DNA of 64,000 nt. Origin: Bugula neritina. Its lineage: Eukaryota > Bryozoa > Gymnolaemata > Cheilostomatida > Bugulidae. The stretch is from positions 1,225,501 to 1,289,500 of the forward strand of contig OZ037768.1 of the NCBI GenBank assembly GCA_964035545.1, written 5' to 3'. Under the pieces are notes generated by a model. That model was not told where the DNA came from. It made no database searches and worked only from the letters and a program-made list of their open reading frames with translations. The translations under genes were made by a program, and so were the position numbers. Shown here in pieces: positions 22,499 through 35,034 of the stretch; position 1 is the stretch's first letter, and each line of letters starts with the position of its first letter.

Positions 22499-23068
22499 AT
22501 AACTACAGTTTACAGTGATTATTATAGGAAAGTGAGGCTTTGCTTAATTGTTAGCAGCAATGGCTACGTTTGCTAAAACTACAATTGTACTTACTATATT
22601 ATAACTTTGAATTGTTATTAGTTTTTTCAAATAGATATGCTTATTCAGCTCCTAGCCCACTTGCTTTAAAATCGGTGAAGGCATTTAAATTGTGGCGCTT
22701 AATGTAGTCCGCAACGCAACAGCTAATAGTTATGATGGGCTATATCAGAACGAGCCAAAGTTGAAAGCAAGGTAAGGAGCAAAGGTTACATTGCCGCAAA
22801 TCCTTCTATTTTAAACTTCCAACAAGACGCTTGATTACAGGCGCACAAGCATAATGACTGTTTTCATAAATTACAGGCTATTATATGATATCTCGCTTTA
22901 TTTTTAGTTACGGCATATAACAGATGCAAAAATATGTTTACTTCTGCTACGCAAGCCAGCTACTCCTCTGCACAAAGACCTGCAAGATAGATTTGCCTGA
23001 CGGGTCAAATTTGTTCATTGAATTTATTTTCACAGTTGCGTTTGGTATCGTAAAGTAAAACAATCATA
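22499..23068. promoter_or_regulatory. Shared promoter region between CCDC42-like gene and NIPSNAP
   Basis: Two genes start head-to-head with only 570 bp between start codons, so this stretch must hold both promoters unless 5' exons were missed. No TATA box or strong motif is evident. It is less AT-biased than flanking introns, with scattered CpGs around 22680-22850. Confidence 0.6.
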
Positions 23069-26000
23069 ATGAATGTCCTAGGCATTTTAAAAAGTTTGAA
23101 CACCAACGTTGTTTGCAGCTACTTAGGCAAGAAAAGTGTTATACCTTTTCGACCATTGCTTTCGGCTAAGGCTACGCCTACTACTACTAGTACTAGCACT
23201 AGTAAGAGTATTAGTTCTTGCATTTCTTCCAAGTCTCAGTTTCAGTTTGAGTTTCTGCTTGGATCTCAAACGTGCCAGTATCGTTCACTCTTAGCTTCGC
23301 AAAACACAAGTCGTGATGAAAGCAAAAGGTAGAGTTTCAATCAAACATTTAAACTCGCTTAATTTTTAACTTCAAGTATCTGTATACTATAGTCATAGTC
23401 ACTATGACTATACAGGTACTTACAGTTAAGTGCACGGTGCTGTGTTAATATTTCTCTATTACTAATAGTATTATTATTTCAATTTGTACATTTGATTTTT
23501 GCGTGCAATTAAATTACTATCTTTTAGGTATAATCAAATCATTATGATGGTGTTTGTTTTTATGATTAAGTTTAGCTGCATAGGGTTAGTTTAGCATGAA
23601 AACACATAATGATTATAATACCTATGATGAATATCAATATTGCACGATTTCATTCATTACTAACCAAACTAGTGATATATTAATATTTCTAGTCAGGCGA
23701 AAAGTGCGATATCAATACCAAATTTAAATTGATTTATGTCTGTTGAAAACCAACACATTGGCATTTATGGATGTTTATGTTAAATCAAACTACTGGATTG
23801 GTTGCTCTCTGTACTATTTGAATACCTATTAAAGCACTAAGATTTAAGTTTATAGCTAGTTGCAAGGAGTTTTTGAAACATAATGTTATTATCATCTCTG
23901 TGTTTAATGTTAATTTGTACCTTTGAATTTCAAAATACATGTTTAATATTTTATAACTTCAAATGACATGATAGATATTTAATAATAGAATAATTTAATA
24001 ATAGCATTTATTTTAATTTTTATTGTCTATAAAAAAAGGAATTTTTGTTAACAAAATTGTATCTCTAGTGCTCTAGTATAATTTTGTAGAACTATTACAA
24101 GCTCAGCCAGTCTAAACACTGATAAATGGTACCAGAAGATTATGAAGATGCGTGAACCAATAGATACTCCGAATAAAACTCAGTCAAAGCTGCTATCAGA
24201 TCTAGATAGTGTCTATGAACTTCAGAGTAAATACTACAACTTCCTATGGATACAACTGATGTAGATATGTTGCGATTACTACTTATAAATGAGCATTAAA
24301 TATATTGTTGTAACTTTTACAGTTCATAAGGTGAAGCCGAAGAATATGCTGGCATATCTCAAGCAGTTGTGAGTAAAAAAAACATTTAAAAATTACATAC
24401 TCAATTTATAAATCATATTTGTTGTATTCATGTGAAATATGTATTAAATATTTACATTCTATACTCTAACATCAGTTTAAAATGTATTACAAGAAATAAA
24501 CTAATGTAGTTCTTAAAATTAAAACACCGTCACATTGAGATATTTTGTTACACTGTCATTACAGTTATGTCATCATTAGGTGAGACTGTTTTGGTTTATT
24601 CAGGTATTTTTAATTTAATTTGAAGTTGATATTTCTACATGCCATAAAATTAAAGCTCTGCCCTTGAATATTCCCATATCTGGCCTCCAACAATTACATT
24701 TTCATTTACTTACATGATGCATAACTATGTGTATTGTACTAGTATATTATACATACTTGCCTGTACTTACAATGTATGTTCATACATCACATGTACTTAC
24801 CCTGTGTGATGATACCTGTTAGTGAAATTAAAGTAGCCATTTTGTAGTGAGAAGTTTGCATCTCTGATGAATGAGAAGAAGACGGGTGCCGAGTTACTCG
24901 CTAGTTTTACTGTCCTGATTGGAGACCAAGACGAGGCTGGTGAGTCATCCTTGGCAACAGTAGCAACACTGATAGTATAGTATTAATATATACACTTACA
25001 CTAACACTGATAGTATAGTATTGATATATACACTGATAGTATAGTATTAATATATACACTGATAGTATAGTATTAATATATACACTGATAGTATAGTATT
25101 AATATATACACTGATAGTATAGTATTAATATATACACTTACACTAACACTGATAGTATAGTATTGATATATACACTGATAGTATAGTATTAATATATATA
25201 CTGATAGTACAGTATTGATATATACACTAATAGTATAGTATTGATATATACCTACATTAACATTGATAGTATTAGTGTAAATATTCTTATACTGATATAA
25301 TACATTTCTAAGTTTTTTAGTAAGTGCTAAGTAAAAGAATATATATTATTCTTGAAGTGTAAAACATTTGATTATAATGATGATAATTAAATTTCTGTTT
25401 TCTATTGCACCTTATGTTTTCATTTCTTGAGTTTTGTGATGGTTTTTGTTAAATCACAGTGTGCTATGACATCATGTGCAAATGTGCTGAGATTGTTGTT
25501 AACCCATGTTCTCAGTATTTGTTAGCCTATTTTCTCAGTATTTGTTAGCCTGTGTTCTCAGTATTTGTTAGCCTTTGTTCTCAGTATTTGTTAAACAATG
25601 CCCGCATTTAGTTTGCAGTAAAACTATGAAATTGTTTGAGTTTTGAGGCTAGACATACTTTCAATTGCAGTTCACCTGTGGAAGTACAAGGGAGGGTACA
25701 CAAGCTATAGCAAAGCTCTTATGATCTACCGAACAGATGAGGTAACTTTGGTGGAATTTGTCCATAAGATTGTGTGCTGCATAATTTATTTAATTTTAAT
25801 TTTAGTCATACTTGTTATGTTTTATTATGTATGAGTTTTATACTAAGAGACCAGAAAGAGTACAAGTTCCTATTATAATGAGTTAGAAACTTCTGCTGCA
25901 CGCAGACAGTTCTGGTGAAGAGGTTGAGGTTATGGCAGACGTGCTATGTCGCCTAGTAACACGCCATTGTTTTAAGGGAGGTGTAATTTTGTAGGATATT

Positions 26001-27226
26001 GTGGCATATAGATCAGAAAGGAATGCCATGCTTCGGGAAAGATACAACCAAATTTTACTTCGGTTTGGGTTTTGGGAGTTCAATAAAGATCGAGAGCCTG
26101 GAAACTTGTATGAGTTGAGAAGTTACGAACTGAAGGTTGGAGTTTATCTTCAGAGTTTTCCTCTCCTAATCGGTTTAAACATTATTTGACTTGTAAAAGC
26201 AACTTTTTTATTTGTTTTAACTTCCAAATACAATGACTTTTATATAACTACTAGTAATAGTAATATAACTGCTAGTAATAGTCATATAACTACTAGTAAT
26301 AGTCATATAACTGCTAGTAATAGTCATATAACTACTATTAATAGTCAATGAAGCTTGCAGAACCATATATTTTACTACTTACACTACACTTACACTACAC
26401 TTACCTTATACTATACACTTACACTACACTTGCTAATTACGCTTACACTATACTTACACTATACTATACTACACTTTCACTACACTTACGATATACTTAC
26501 ACTACACTGTGCACTATACTCACACCTGTTAAGTGAAGCAGTGGGTTTAATTTGCTAGTTATCTCCACCATACTGATTTTCAGTCTGGGTCAATGATTGA
26601 GTGGGGCAACCACTGGGCGAGGGGACTCAAGTACCGGCAGCAGAATGACGAGGCTGTCTGCGGCTTTTTCTCGCACATTGGAGACCTGAACATGTGTCAC
26701 CACCTCTGGTCCTACAAGAGTCTCCAGTCGAGGAAGGAAACTCGAGATCTCGCCTGGCAGCTACCGGGGTGGGACGAGAATGTCAGATACACCGGTAGGT
26801 GACCTTGACCTTGACTCTCCAACGCACCCTTGTGTTAGGTGACGTTGACCTTGTGCTAGGCGACCTTGACCTTGTGCTAGGTGACCTTGACTGCTTGGTT
26901 CCCTTTCATTCTTATAGATTGAGCTTATTTAATGCAGGCATAGTGCAGTTATTTTTCTGTACAATTTTATATCTTAACTTTATTTCCAAGTTTATAAATT
27001 GTGGTCTGTTTTATTATATACTAGTATATATTCTATCACACATTGGTGTGTATATTCTATTATACATTGATATACATTCTATCATACATTGATATATAGA
27101 TATATATATATATATATGTCTGTGTGTGAATAAACTGTACCAGTCTCTGGTTATATTTTAGTGCCTTTGATTAGAAGTCTGAAATCCCGAATACTCATAC
27201 CCACGCCCTACTCTCCTTTACAATAG
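23069..27226 (+). CDS. NIPSNAP: NIPSNAP family mitochondrial protein
   Basis: NIPSNAP1/2 are mitochondrial proteins implicated in mitophagy signalling. Exons: 23069-23328, 24090-24226, 24323-24368, 24848-24939, 25671-25741, 25995-26135, 26584-26794, 27162-27226; phases agree throughout, 340 aa (human NIPSNAP1 284). The N-terminus ([16 protein letters not shown]..) is basic and hydroxylated with few acids, fitting a transit peptide; a Thr/Ser-rich run ([10 protein letters not shown]) comes from a CTA-type microsatellite. Family blocks: [47 protein letters not shown]-like [78 protein letters not shown] and a final [21 protein letters not shown]. The pre-duplication position relative to NIPSNAP1/2 is inferred. 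Confidence 0.95.
24968..25255. repeat. 26-bp AT-rich minisatellite, about 10 copies
   Basis: Units of ACTGATAGTATAGTATTAAT plus TATATAC, some with a 12-bp insertion (TTACACTAAC), start about 30 bp after the NIPSNAP exon ending at 24939. Confidence 0.92.
25500..25592. repeat. 22-24-bp repeat, 4 copies
   Basis: Copies of TTCTCAGTATTTGTTAGCCT in the NIPSNAP intron before exon 25671-25741. Confidence 0.8.
26229..26345. repeat. 21-bp repeat, about 5 copies
   Basis: Units of ACTACTAGTAATAGTCATAT in the NIPSNAP intron 26136-26583; a second simple repeat (CTTACACTACA words) follows at 26380-26520. Confidence 0.88.
26380..26520. repeat. TTACACTA-type simple repeat
   Basis: Irregular repetition of CTTACACTACA/CTTACACTATA words; open frames through it are low-complexity. 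Confidence 0.8.
26795..26890. repeat. Short repeat at a NIPSNAP splice donor
   Basis: The donor of exon 26584-26794 is GTAGGTGACCTTGAC; GGTGACCTTGACCTTGTG-like copies follow three to four times. It is a small example of a repeat grown beside a splice donor. Confidence 0.75.
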
Positions 27227-27658
27227 CTGATTTTCATATTCGGAGGCAGACAATCTCTATCATTTGATTATTAGTCAGCTGCTGTTGCTGATTGCAAGTG
27301 ATTGTATTTTATTAGAACTGTTATGACTAATTTTTCTATTAGTATAGATTTTATAACTATTTTGTAATTGATGAAATTCTCATGATAGAGTTAATAATAT
27401 ATTTTTGAAGTGATACACTACACTGGTGTGCATATCTTTTGTTGTCACTATACCACTAATTCTCTGTTAACTTCTTTCTACTAATAACTAGATTTAATGA
27501 TTAAGTGTTCAGGATAAATGCGTTCTATTGTGCACAAACCTTTATTGTTATTATAAAATATATCATTAAACAAAACCTGTATTCACAACAGAAAACAAAT
27601 CTTTGTTTTAAAAACTTAAGGTTTCTCTGTTTTCAGCTCCTAATTTCTTTATAATTAT

Positions 27659-27664
27659 AATAAA
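27659..27664 (+). terminator. Poly(A) signal candidate for NIPSNAP
   Basis: AATAAA about 430 nt after the NIPSNAP stop; other variants are nearer but less canonical. Confidence 0.35.
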
Positions 27665-30600
27665 TAAGTTTTATTGTGCCCAGAACCTGTTAGCTAGTTG
27701 AGTAGTACAGAGAGAGTCAAATTGGTATATACATTAAACATTAACTATTTATCTGAAAGCTCTTCATAGCTTTTTCTCTGAAAGCTTGTATAGTGCCAAT
27801 GCTATAATGCAACAAAGTGACGCCTATATTATTTGAAAGGCATCTATTGCAATTAAGTTGGTAACAATGTGTTTATAATAAAAACACATCAACTTAAAAT
27901 AGATCATGAGTTTGATAATATCTTTATTTCGAATTTGTCTCCTCTTTATCATTAATTTTTGAGAAAATACAACTCCAGTATACACATGCATAACCATCGA
28001 ATGCCAAACAGTTGACACAAGCCCTCCAACTTAGCAAGGAGCAACATAATCCTTGCTAATAGTAAATGTACTAGTCACTATTGTTACTTTCAGTATTAGT
28101 ATTCATTGTATTTCATTTTATGTAATTCTCCAAGTTTATACGCAACTCAATCAAGAAAGTTTTGATTAGCCCTTGTTCCACTAACTGGTAAGATTATTGA
28201 TGTTTATAGTTATGCAGCTAAAATTACAACTTGTAGTTGTTATTCTTACTGTTGTGTTACTGTTAGTGTTTGGTGATTTTAAATTTATATTATTAAATTT
28301 AATAATATTAATATTTATATTAATTATTATTATATTTATAATTGATCCCGAAATCACATTCATGATTCACGTTGCTGTTCGTCTAGCTCTAAATCTTACA
28401 GTTGCAGTTCAATTAGATTTTATTTAGACTTTTAGTTTTATTTTTAATTATCAAATTCAATGTGAATGTCTTATAGTTATTCTATGTGAATCTTCAACAA
28501 AACAGATAATAAGATTTACTTTGACTTTTAGTGAATTACAATCATAATGATAATCAATATCATAATGACGATGTAACTTTCAATGTGAATCAAAATGGTA
28601 ATGTATGTTATTAATAATTAACTTATAATTATCATTATTCAATTTCATAATTATCATCATCATGCTGATGCACTTTAACTTCTAGTTATAATTATAGTAA
28701 TAAAAATATTAATTATTAATAGTATTAATATATACATATTTATTAATTTACTTTAAACTTAAACAAACTTAAATATTTATGATTGAATTAGATATTCATA
28801 GTTTAATTTATATTGATTTGACAGTTTAATGACTATCACAATGACAGTTTGATGGTCATGTTTTGTTCATGTTTTCTGCTCTGAGATTGAGTCACTAACC
28901 ATTGCTACTGTCAGAATAGCAATCACAATCACAATACCTAGTCATTACTGATTACTGCGAGTTATATTAGTACCTAATCTTATAATTATTCAACAGTTAT
29001 AAATTCATATTTTAATAAAGTCTTCTACCCTGTCATTACGACCATTTACCTCATCATGAGTAAAAGACTAGTTGTGAGATTCAGTCTTAGGAAGCTTATT
29101 ACATTTAGTGAGTTACAGTCTCAGTTTGATTACTAAAATTCAAGCAAAAATAATTGAGTGAGTCTGCCAGTTATTGAGCTGTACTTTCACATTTAATTTC
29201 ATTATAATTACCATAGTATTAGGGGGAGGGGGCTCAAAGCTGTCATACTTGCACATTTTGCTCAAATGAGTTTGATCTATTATTGAACTTCTCTGCATGT
29301 TTGTAATTAAAGTCACATAATGATGTTAACGCACACAACACATACATTGCTGAATGCATTATGTTAATAATTCAGTAATTGAGAGTCATTTATTTTGAGA
29401 TAATGTGATCTTAGGCCTACGTGAAATAACTGCAAGCTTATTATAAGGCTAATGTCTTCCAAATTTTCACTATTATGCAATAGTTCCTGCCTATTAAGGT
29501 GGTAGTGGGTTTGAGCTCTGCCAAATGTGCCATTGATATGCTTCTGTGGTATTATATCTTCGTAGCTCACAATCTGTTGAAGATGATATTAATTACTGGT
29601 CCTCAACTTGGAAGTTTTCCTCTGACATCGAATGTCCTTTTATGTTATTAGAAATGTTTCGATTTAATAAATGTACTTAGTATAAAAGTATGGGCACCTG
29701 AAGATCAACCTTTATAGGGCAAAAACTTTCTTGCGAGTGTCCTATGAACTATTAAATGATAGCTTTATTGGAATGGTTTTTGTCTTACTAATTGATTGAA
29801 TATATTTTTGCATTCTTACTGGGCATTAGTTAGAGTTCTAAATTATTTAAAGCTGAAATTTCAGCTTGCTGACATAAAGTGATAACCTTATCTTAAAATT
29901 GAGCCCAGCCACTTATTGTGCTCAGCTTTGAAATAGAAAATAAAATTCAATTAGAGCCTGTCCATCACCCTACCTCAGTGACTGTAGAACTGCAGGCTGA
30001 GCTCCTCAGAATCTCACTCTGTGTTGGACAATGACTTCAATGTCCAGCAAGTGATGTACAACCTTGTTAATTGCTTGATTGCTTTTATATTTCATTAGTT
30101 TTTACTCTATTTAAGTTATTAGTAATTAGAGCATTGCCCAAGCTTGTCTGTCTCGGCTATTCTATGTGGGAAATACAATAATTGTGGGCATAGTTGACAC
30201 TAGTAGGATATGCTATATAGAATTAACCACACAACCATGAAGATACCAAGATAGGGTTCGTACTAGCACCAGGTTAAGTCCTAATACACAACAAAATGTA
30301 GTCGGTTAGATATTTTTCTCCAGTGATGCAAATAATACTTATGCACCAATTTTTAGTTTTTTAACTAAAGTTTTACTTCAATTTGAGCACCAAAATTTGT
30401 TGCAGTTACGTGTAATATATACTCATCTTTTATATACTGGTATGTGTTGGTTTTTATTTAAATCTTGCTCACTGACAATGCTTTTGTTTGGGTGTTTACA
30501 TTAAATTATTAAAGAGAAAGAAATTGTTAGATAAAACTGCTACTACATTTCCAGAAGTCAACAATTTGCACTTCTTTCAACTGCATCCAAAAATAGTCTA

Positions 30601-33574
30601 TAATTAGATAGAGTTAAGGTTTCATCTATGCTTGTCAAAATCATGTAACCTTGTATCTCATTGGATACTGCAAGCAATTACTATACCTGCTAGCAATCAC
30701 AAGTTGTGAATAACATTTCTTTTGGAATGTTTTTCAAGAAAAATTCCTTTCTAGGTTGTTACAGGAAAGTTGAAAGAAAACTTAGTGTAAGAATACACCA
30801 GTTGATACCCCAACACACAAACTGTGATTGAAACACATATACATGTACATGTAATGCCAGAGGAAAGTTTTCAACAAGCCTTTCTCTTTGTTCAACATTG
30901 TACTTGGCAGTCTTGAGAGAAAATGTAGCTGTCTATTTACCAACAAGAAACTGTTGGTCATATAAAAATCGTTCAGCCATGTTATTCTAATTTTAAACAG
31001 TCAAAAATGACCGTCTTTTAAAAGTTTAGCAGAGAACCTATCTTTGTCTATACTCTCAGGCTAACGAGATGTCTACAGCTATTTCTCCCTGTTCTATACA
31101 GTTACAATGTATTACCAACGTAAAGTTGAAAATTGAAATCTTGTACAATCAAGTTGACATTGCTAAATTTGTTTAATTTTAAGTTTTGAAATTTTAGACA
31201 ATTAACTTGGAATTTATAGAGATAAGTTATGTAATTATTATTATCTGTTATCAAGTAACTTATCTACATTTTACCAACTGGATTTTTCTAAAGCTTCAAT
31301 ACCGCCATCACATGCAAATGTGTATGGTCGGTTGGAGGTGGTTGCATTGTCCCCATTCCTTTACTGAATATTAGAATTGTGTATAAAGATGCTACAACCA
31401 CCGTAACACATTACTACGATACATACGGCTCTTCCTTTATTATCACCACAACAAAGTTAGCTACTTTAACTAGTTACTAGTCGCTATAAATTACAATGCG
31501 AATTCTCTAATCTGTACGGTCATAACGTTACTCTGCTACAAGTACATTTACTAGCCTGCGTTGTTATAAACACTCGTATTATTAGTAGCAGGAGTGATTC
31601 AGTAATTCATCTATTCAATCAGCTAACTGTGTTGACATACTGCTTTGTGTAGTAACAAATAATCAGTTGCCTTTCTTTCATTTCCCCTGCAAATCAGTTA
31701 AAATATTCATTAATCCTCATTGAACTAGAAAAGTGCTCCTTTCACTAACAAATGTCAAATATACAGCTTTGCTCTACATACTGACGGCACTGGGTTATGC
31801 AGATGATTTAGCAGTTTAGATCAATAGTAGATGTTAGAATTATAGCTGGTGCCATTGTAGATGGCAATACTGGTGGATCATTTGAGTCCACATTGTAAAA
31901 GTTCGTTAGCCAAGTGTATCTGATTGCTGCCTATACTGCTGCCACCAACACTGTTTCTATCGTGCCAGCTCCAACTTCATTTGGCTTTCCCCATCATCTT
32001 GTTCAGCATCTATTCGAAGTTAAACCTCAACAGTAAAGGTAGTGGTTTGGTTAACCGTTTAATTCTGGTTTTCTTCTGTCCCCCCTCCCACCTCCTGAAG
32101 TGCATTGGGTGTTTTGTGTTGGGTTTGTTGATGGTAATTGAATCTTTAATAGCTTTAAGAAAAATTCTTGGTGTGATTTTACCAGCACCAAAGGTCCAAC
32201 TACATAGCATGTGATATACAGACCAGAATGTAGAATACCATTATTATGTGGTAAGCCCTACATAACGTCCTGTGTACTTTCTGTGTGCTCTCCATTCATG
32301 TTTATTACCAATAGTAAGTATAGTAGGGTTTGTTTACACTTTAGAACAGGGTTTTTAGCTTTCGTATAATTTCATTCACTTGGACGACAATAATAAATAA
32401 CTGCATAGCACATTATATGATGATAGCATTAAGTGATATAATAATACAATCATACTATAACATCTTCGAGGTAAAATAGTTCGGAAAGAGCTCAGCTAGA
32501 AAAAGCACAAAACGATATAATATTGTATACTAATGTACCATAGCCTCTTAAATTAGCTGTTCCAAAATGTTCGAAGAATCTAGCCTAAATTACGCTATGA
32601 TTGATAAGTGACAACTCATCCTAACAACAAGGTATTTATTATTACTAGTAAGTCTGCTGCAGTAACACGTCTGCTGCAGAAGTTGATCTACATTCCCGTA
32701 ATGGCTGAACACTGAGTAGTTACTATCCATCTCCTTACTTACGTGACAAGTTGATAAAACTAGCTCATTATGCTAGTAATTTATATTCACTATCGTGTAC
32801 AAAGCTAACCACAATTTAAGCTTCAATCATATTTGTGTGTTTGAACAACTATTTCCTATTGTTCACTAAGTTGAAATTGTTACTAATCAGCTAATGGTGT
32901 CCAATGTAATATTATCGGACCTTTTTGGTTGAATGCAGTTTTAAGTCCCTCAGAGATTCGTTAACTTTGTAAAATAATTTTGTTTAAAAAGCTACAGAGT
33001 ATAACATAATAGTAATTAATATATTCATTGATGGTGTTGGGCAATAATGAAGTATGCAGAGTATGTTTTATAGTATCAACATATCCGCCATCAGACTCTG
33101 TGCTTATGGTTCTATTTGCCAACGTCTGTCTAGCAGCCAATTCTACCTCAAGACAAAACAACTCAAGATGAATTTCCTTTTCTGTTTAAGGCACCCCCAT
33201 CCCACCCCCTGCGTCCTGTGTGTGTCACTGTATAGTCTTGGTTGGGGAGAGGGGTGTGTGCTACATTAGTAGCATTTACAAAGCATCTTGAATGTCTAAT
33301 ATCTAAATGGTAGTGAATGAGCACCACAACTGTGATGGGAACATAAGGATGTATCTAAGATCTAAATTAGATTTAGTAACGTGAGAAAAAGGCTGATTTA
33401 TATTCACATTTTCCATTTTAGTTTTGATAAATTCAACAGCAGAGAATTCGTATATAAGCCTAGAATTAGAGATTTGGATTTTGGCACCTGACCGTCTCCT
33501 CTATGGAGGAGTTTCTGAATATTCCTACTTGCTGACTTTTCTCTAACATGGCAGAAGCACCTTCTTCTTGTTCA

Positions 33575-33680
33575 CCCCCTGTCTTCTTCCCTATACACCC
33601 CCTATCCACTCTTCTGTATGCCCCCTGTCTACCCCCCCCTGTCCACTCCTTTGTCCGCCCCCTATCTACTTACTCTGTCC
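33575..33680. repeat. C-rich degenerate repeat
   Basis: Words such as CACCCCCTATCCACTC and GCCCCCTGTCTACCCCCCCC recur irregularly; the strand is pyrimidine-rich. Confidence 0.6.
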
Positions 33681-34739
33681 CGACCCAAACCCAATCTTTG
33701 CACTGAAATACTGGATGGTGTTGCTTTGATCTTCTACTTCTATTTTTTACTTTTTTTATGCTTTAATTTCTCATTTGTTTTGCTTAGCAGTGGATAAAAA
33801 TCTGTTGGTTTTTCAGAATGTTTGAATTTGCATCAATTAGTACTCCTTCCCTTTTTCAATAGCATTAGTTCTGCATTATACTTTGCTCAAATATGGAAGG
33901 GTGTAACTGGCCTCCCTCTAATTAGATTTCTTACTAACGTTTCCCACCATTTCCAGTCATTCAGTGTTTGGGGTTTGCTTTCTATTTTGGATCAGTTGGG
34001 TTGTGAGTTCCATTTTCTGTAGGAATAGCTGAGATATGATACTCTGTTAATAGGATTCTACTGCTGTGTTTAGTTAATGACATGCACTTGAGATGGAGAG
34101 TGGGGCAGTCTGGTGGTTATGTTGTAGGTAAATCTCGCAGGTAAATCTTGCAGGTAGATCTTTATTCAGTCTGTAGCTGAAATTGACTGGAGGTCAAAAA
34201 GACAAGCCAATTTCTTCAAATTCAAGAACATAATTTACAAATAGCAATTATTTAGCCACATACACCTTTTTTAGAATTATACAGACTTGTTGATATTTCT
34301 GCCATATACAGAAAAATAAGTTTGCTATAATTGGTCTATTTCAGTATTTTGTCTTGAAATTCAAGGACGAATTATACTCACCAGTTTGAAGGCATGCAAG
34401 TCAGTTTATCTAAAGCATTGTATCACTACTAGTAGTAGTAATGCATAGGCTATACTATGCTGGTTTAGCTGAAAGATGTGGTATTTAAGTTGATTGGAAT
34501 AATTAATGTAATAATTCAACCATCAGGCCACTTTACTTAGCCTATTCTGCTATTCCATCATTGATATGAATAATATTATTGTCACACACACGGACTGGTT
34601 GTATGATCAATCAAGTGAAATACGTTATGTTATTAGTTTGAGTGGAAGTGCTCATGAAATATCCACACAAAGACAAGCGCAGCTCGCTGTATCCCTCTAT
34701 ACATTGTTTAGCGTGTAATAATAACAACATTATACTATA

Positions 34740-35034
34740 CTGTTGGCTATAAACACGCCGTGTGATAAAGGTCTACTAGCACAGGACTATTATAATGCAG
34801 ATATAAATTACTTTTCTTGTTGTTTAATAGACTGGGCATATTAGCACTGCACAGTACGCTGTGTACAGTTCATTGATTGAAGTGCGTTGACTCGCAGACG
34901 AACAGTAGCAGTCGTACGTACGGGCTTATGCTGTCCACTTCTCATTGAATAACGGATTCCTGAATTCGTAGATTTCACGGAATGTAAAGACTGCTGCTAC
35001 TTCATCTATCTGAATCGGGATAGACTACAGCAGC
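34740..35034 (+). promoter_or_regulatory. Likely BAZ2 promoter and 5' leader
   Basis: Sequence just upstream of the BAZ2 start codon. It has more CpG than the region to its left and no TATA box at a convincing place. The start of transcription cannot be set from sequence. Confidence 0.4.

Larger units (their letters stand above)
27227..35034. other. AT-rich intergenic region without a recognisable gene
   Basis: 7.8 kb between NIPSNAP and BAZ2. Open frames are short, AT-driven and lack family motifs. Noted contents: GGGGGAGGGGG at about 29221, degenerate TAATATTA tracts at 28280-28340 and 28690-28740, and a C-rich patch at 33575-33680. The last about 300 bp before 35035 are richer in CpG (CGTCGTACGTACGGG-like near 34910) and are the likely BAZ2 promoter/5' UTR. 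Confidence 0.6.

Noticed and set aside
29221..29231. G-run as a possible quadruplex
   Set aside because: Only two adjacent G-runs; too few tracts for a stable intramolecular quadruplex.
27227..35034. Possible small genes in the long AT-rich intergenic region
   Set aside because: All frames are under 100 codons with composition explained by AT content; none has a motif or plausible splice partners.
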